From positions 1 to 35,316 of IMG/VR virus record IMGVR_UViG_3300005664_000023: a DNA stretch of 35,316 nucleotides, one strand, 5' to 3'. The stretch's first letter is position 1; every line of letters begins with the position of its first letter. The notes under the pieces were generated by a model. The model had not been told where the DNA came from and did no database searches. It worked only from the letters and a program-made list of their open reading frames with translations. Below, in pieces: positions 32,797-35,316 of the stretch. This DNA comes from a virus. A program made the translations under genes and the position numbers.

Positions 32797-33074
32797 CTCC
32801 TTCTTCTTGTCGCAAACATCTTTCGATAATGATAGAGACGTTGGCGTTGGTTCATCTTTCGCAACCAGATGGTCGTTTCTTTACGAACACGAGATTCAGA
32901 CCAGCTAGGGTGGCGAACGTGGAGACATTCGTGGATGTAGTTGCCGAGTGGGTGTCCCCTTAGTAGAGAAACCCAAACGACTTTTTTCACATCATCGCAG
33001 TACCCACAGTATTCAGCGTACAGGTGTTTCTTCGACATCCCAAAGAGCTTGGGTGCGCCGAAACTGATGCGCAT
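32793..33074 (-). CDS. HExxH mini-metallopeptidase-like protein
   Basis: 93 residues from ATG at 33074 (TAAGGTCATG leader; an upstream Met at 33155 overlaps the phosphoesterase gene and is less likely). HECLH at 48-52 with Glu60 eight residues on (HPSWSES) gives HExxHx7E, a zinc-protease signature like SprT-type or phage mini-peptidases. Two Cys (CGYC, 23-26) precede it. The C-terminus is strongly basic (RKMFATRRRR). Substrate unknown. It starts 4 nt after the phosphoesterase stop and is coupled to the kinase-like gene. Confidence 0.62.
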   Translation of the reverse strand: MRISFGAPKLFGMSKKHLYAEYCGYCDDVKKVVWVSLLRGHPLGNYIHECLHVRHPSWSESRVRKETTIWLRKMNQRQRLYHYRKMFATRRRR

Positions 33075-33078
33075 GACC

Positions 33079-34083
33079 TTAGAAGAGGATGGGTGCACTG
33101 ATCGTCCTCCCCCTCTTGTTGTCGATGAGAGTGAACACCTGTTGCGGCGGCTCATAATCTGCCTTGATCGAGAGTGCGTATGCGTTGTACCCGATCATGC
33201 TTCCGTTGGAGATGAAGATGCCTCCATCCTTTCTGGAATGAAAATGGCCGAAGATGTCAAGGTCGGCACGCTTGGCCTTGTTCCACTGGGCGAGTGCTTT
33301 CCCTGCCGGAATATACAATCCGCCGACACCGCCTTGATAACGGAGCTGGTGACCATGACTGAAGCGAACGGTCACGTTGTGGACCTGAACGTAGGTGTGG
33401 TACCCACGCTCGATAATGAACCTCACCCTCGGCTCCTTGCGGAAGTAGCCTGCGAGATTCTGGTACATCATGTACTCCAACGAATGACCTGCTTCTGTCG
33501 AGATGTGAACCTGACGGGTGGTACGGGCGTGATTGCCCGATGCCGTTGGTATCACGATGTCGAACTTCGAGTTGTCCAGTAGGAACTGGATACCAGAGGC
33601 GATCATCTCCTGCGCCATGAGGCATGCGTCCATGGGAAGAAGTTGGTTGACCTCGGCCAACTCGTCGTGGATGTCGTTGGAGAAGAAGTCTCCCAAGAGT
33701 GCCAACACAACGGTGTTGATTGTCGTATCCTGCTGGCAGATTTCCACCAGCCGTAGACCGTTCTTGAAGAACTTATCACCACGCTCACGTGCGATTGTTA
33801 GGTTGTACTCGTTGAGGCCACTGACCATCTCTGGCTTGACCTCTTCTTCAACGTGCCAGTCAGACGCTACGAGGATTGGGGTCGCCTCGGTAACGCCGCT
33901 CGAAACTTTCGCTTCGATGCCGTGTGTTGACACTGTTCCAGCCAACGCCTTCTTGTACGCAAGACTTGCTCGTAGAGACGCAATGCTTCGCAAAGCGACT
34001 GCGTACCTTGCTTTGAGACTTCTAACTTCATCTTGTGCCTCCGTTATCCGGAGATCACCTGTTACCGACTTTCTTGTTTTCAC
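33079..34083 (-). CDS. Calcineurin-like metallophosphoesterase
   Basis: 334 residues from GTG at 34083, with a perfect AAGGAGG 6 nt upstream. All metal-binding motifs of the family are present: SDWH (Asp75, His77), LLGDFFSND (Asp132), SGNHAR (Asn184, His185), SHGH (His243, His245) and GHFH (279-282). A helical N-terminal region (1-60) precedes the domain. Related phage enzymes are nucleases or phosphodiesterases of the SbcD/Mre11 kind, but no SbcC partner is in the window. It probably acts on nucleic acid in DNA metabolism. It begins the coupled minus-strand operon. Confidence 0.85.
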   Translation of the reverse strand: MKTRKSVTGDLRITEAQDEVRSLKARYAVALRSIASLRASLAYKKALAGTVSTHGIEAKVSSGVTEATPILVASDWHVEEEVKPEMVSGLNEYNLTIARERGDKFFKNGLRLVEICQQDTTINTVVLALLGDFFSNDIHDELAEVNQLLPMDACLMAQEMIASGIQFLLDNSKFDIVIPTASGNHARTTRQVHISTEAGHSLEYMMYQNLAGYFRKEPRVRFIIERGYHTYVQVHNVTVRFSHGHQLRYQGGVGGLYIPAGKALAQWNKAKRADLDIFGHFHSRKDGGIFISNGSMIGYNAYALSIKADYEPPQQVFTLIDNKRGRTISAPILF

Positions 34084-34130
34084 TGACGACCTCCTTAGTT
34101 AAAGAGCTAGTTAACGTCGATTGCACTTTC

Positions 34131-34139
34131 AGTATATCA
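34131..34139 (-). promoter_or_regulatory. Possible extended -10 promoter of the minus operon
   Basis: On the minus strand TGATATACT (34139-34131) is an extended -10-like element about 47 nt upstream of the phosphoesterase GTG. A TTGACA lies at 34148-34143, only 6 nt from TATACT, so it is not a correctly spaced -35. It lies at the 3' end of the HNH gene. Confidence 0.4.
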
Positions 34140-34144
34140 TGTTG

Positions 34145-34489
34145 TCAATCTAGATGCACTGTGGACGATATACGCTCCCACAATACACGCCATTCTTTGT
34201 TCGGGTATCTATCTAAATCCTGTTCTGTCATGCGTGCAATCGCTATTGATCGGTTCTTCTTCTTGTCTAGTCCAGGGCCACGATGCGCCCACCAGCAGAT
34301 TGGTATGATAGCAAATCTCTCCTGTAACTGCCTACCTGCCCACATTAGTGCGTGCTCCCACTCTATTAACCTGCCTGTCATCGGGTCTGGTGCACATGCG
34401 TGATCATTAAATGCTAGATTGCGTGAGCACACCTTATAGTAGGGGTCTGTAGCCATCCCTGCTCTTAGTTTCCTAGGTATGTTATTCAA
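34145..34489 (-). CDS. HNH endonuclease
   Basis: 114 residues from a TTG start at 34489; the family commonly begins M-x-K-I-P-x-K-L-R, which favours this start over the Met at residue 12. Seen: paired Cys (21, 32), the core IEWEHALMWAGRQLQE (His46), CWWAHRGPGLDKKKN (Cys65, His69, Asn79) and RMTEQDLDRYP. These match the small phage HNH nucleases that nick or cut DNA, often next to replication or packaging genes. It starts 2 nt after the Cys-rich gene's stop and has a weak GAG leader. Confidence 0.72.
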   Translation of the reverse strand: MNNIPRKLRAGMATDPYYKVCSRNLAFNDHACAPDPMTGRLIEWEHALMWAGRQLQERFAIIPICWWAHRGPGLDKKKNRSIAIARMTEQDLDRYPNKEWRVLWERISSTVHLD

Positions 34490-34491
34490 CT

Positions 34492-35316
34492 CTATTTAAT
34501 CTTCCTAAATACATCTTCGAGGGCGGAACGGTAGCCATACTTATATGCTTTTACTCTTTTGTCACCGTATATCTCTGGGCTGTTTTCATCTGGCAACTCT
34601 CCAACGTCCATCTTCCTCACCATCTCCCGCATCTCACCTCTCACCCTAGATTCGGTGCGGGCACAGCAGTCTTTAGACTGGGGCTTGGCGTACTTATCCG
34701 ACCATGCATACTTCAGGTCGCACAAACAACATTGTTCGTGATTCTCTAAGTTGATGCCGCAGGCTGACGGTTGTTGGTCCCAGCAATGAGAGTGGGAGAT
34801 ATGGCTATAATTATAACTCTTAGAAGAGCCCCTGTCATACAGGCTTTTCAACCCCTTCATTACTGGGTCACACACATGATTGCCCGTATAATGAGCTAGG
34901 CACTCTTCACACCTCTGCTCTTCTTTGGGCGGTTTCTCTGTGGGGAGGGCTGGAGTGGACTTGGTTATCTTCTGCCAGTCTCTCCCACAACTATTACATA
35001 TCTTCCTGCGCCCTTTCTTGGTGGATACTGAAACGAAGGGCTTGCCGCCACAGTGGTAGCATCCGTTACTTTTACCGATTGTCTCTCCTGCTTCTTTTTC
35101 GAGCCAACTCTGATATCTGAGCAAGGAAATCCAAGAATCTTCACTCAGTGTGCGCCCAATCTTTTTACACCATGCTTCATACCTGGCTACACTCGTCTCA
35201 GTTACCTCTCCCTGCGTAGCAGAGTCCTTGGGGGCGTGGTGACCAGTTATATCTGCATTACTTATTTGAATCGGTGGTGTCTCTGGTAACTCGTCGCAGT
35301 TGCACTTTCCGTAGGG
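34492..35316 (-). CDS. Cys-rich protein, incomplete at the window edge
   Basis: The frame is open from the window edge (35316) to TAG at 34492-34494, at least 274 residues; the real start lies outside. It contains several Cys pairs: KCNC near the edge, CYHCGG...ICNSCGRDW (a zinc ribbon), CEEC, and a His/Cys-rich centre (HSHCWDQQ...CCLCDLKYAW...CCARTESR). The last 50 residues are helical and charged (EMREMVRKM...YKYGYRSALEDVFRKIK). It looks like a phage zinc-binding protein of unknown role, perhaps DNA- or RNA-binding. It is coupled to the HNH gene. Confidence 0.65.
   Translation of the reverse strand, partial: PYGKCNCDELPETPPIQISNADITGHHAPKDSATQGEVTETSVARYEAWCKKIGRTLSEDSWISLLRYQSWLEKEAGETIGKSNGCYHCGGKPFVSVSTKKGRRKICNSCGRDWQKITKSTPALPTEKPPKEEQRCEECLAHYTGNHVCDPVMKGLKSLYDRGSSKSYNYSHISHSHCWDQQPSACGINLENHEQCCLCDLKYAWSDKYAKPQSKDCCARTESRVRGEMREMVRKMDVGELPDENSPEIYGDKRVKAYKYGYRSALEDVFRKIK

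Noticed and set aside
32790-32802. 3' end of a 16S rRNA gene on the plus strand (GGATCACCTCCTT)
   Set aside because: No further rRNA sequence is present; it is the complement of an extended Shine-Dalgarno on the minus strand.
32941-34102. Two plus-strand frames of about 190-210 residues
   Set aside because: They lie antisense to the phosphoesterase gene, which has all family motifs and a strong ribosome-binding site.

Overview
The window is a piece of a tailed double-stranded DNA bacteriophage genome. From left to right it carries a complete virion morphogenesis and lysis cluster on the plus strand (about 50 to 30577), then a block of small genes and structured RNAs on the minus strand (30578 to the right edge). 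The two blocks meet tail to tail with no spare bases. I see no integrase, repressor, polymerase, host gene, rRNA or CRISPR array. The virion is probably short-tailed (podovirus-like): there is a terminase pair, portal, scaffold, cement protein and HK97-type capsid protein, a beta-propeller-like tail protein, two large internal or ejected proteins and a very long fibre. There is no sheath, tail-tube repeat or tape measure. The host is bacterial but not identifiable from the sequence.

Plus strand. TerS and TerL overlap out of frame (50-1931). Portal and three small or unknown head genes follow (1935-5293), one of them a 54-residue membrane protein. Scaffold and two unknown genes (5346-6893) lead to a near-consensus sigma70 promoter (6910-6938) and a hairpin-rich leader of about 210 nt ahead of the cement and major capsid genes. 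Short hairpin-bearing spacers separate the following virion genes. Beta-rich and coiled-coil appendage proteins (8798-13650) come next, then tail and ejection proteins (13654-21606) and a 1396-residue collagen-like and glycine-rich fibre (21603-25793). The lysis part (25799-30577) has a cytoplasmic CHAP endolysin, a holin, a membrane-anchored coiled-coil protein, a large virion protein with a C-terminal transglycosylase, and a second CHAP enzyme with a signal peptide. A minus-strand 52-residue membrane protein sits inside it behind a perfect consensus promoter whose predicted +1 is the A of its ATG.

Minus strand. A Cys-rich gene running off the edge and an HNH nuclease precede a tightly coupled set: metallophosphoesterase, HExxH mini-metallopeptidase and protein-kinase-like protein. 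About 565 nt without a credible gene follows. It folds on the minus strand into four consecutive long imperfect hairpins, two of them capped by tRNA-like arms. Then come a PKD-like protein, four tiny Cys-rich proteins linked by ATGA overlaps, and a free-standing S4 RNA-binding protein whose ribosome-binding site lies in a hairpin.

The most unusual features are the array of tRNA-like structured RNAs (31739-32280), including what reads as a circularly permuted tRNA cloverleaf, and the contrast in translation signals: plus-strand starts almost never have a Shine-Dalgarno sequence, while most minus-block genes do. Function calls rest on motifs visible in the translations. No database search or folding program was run.
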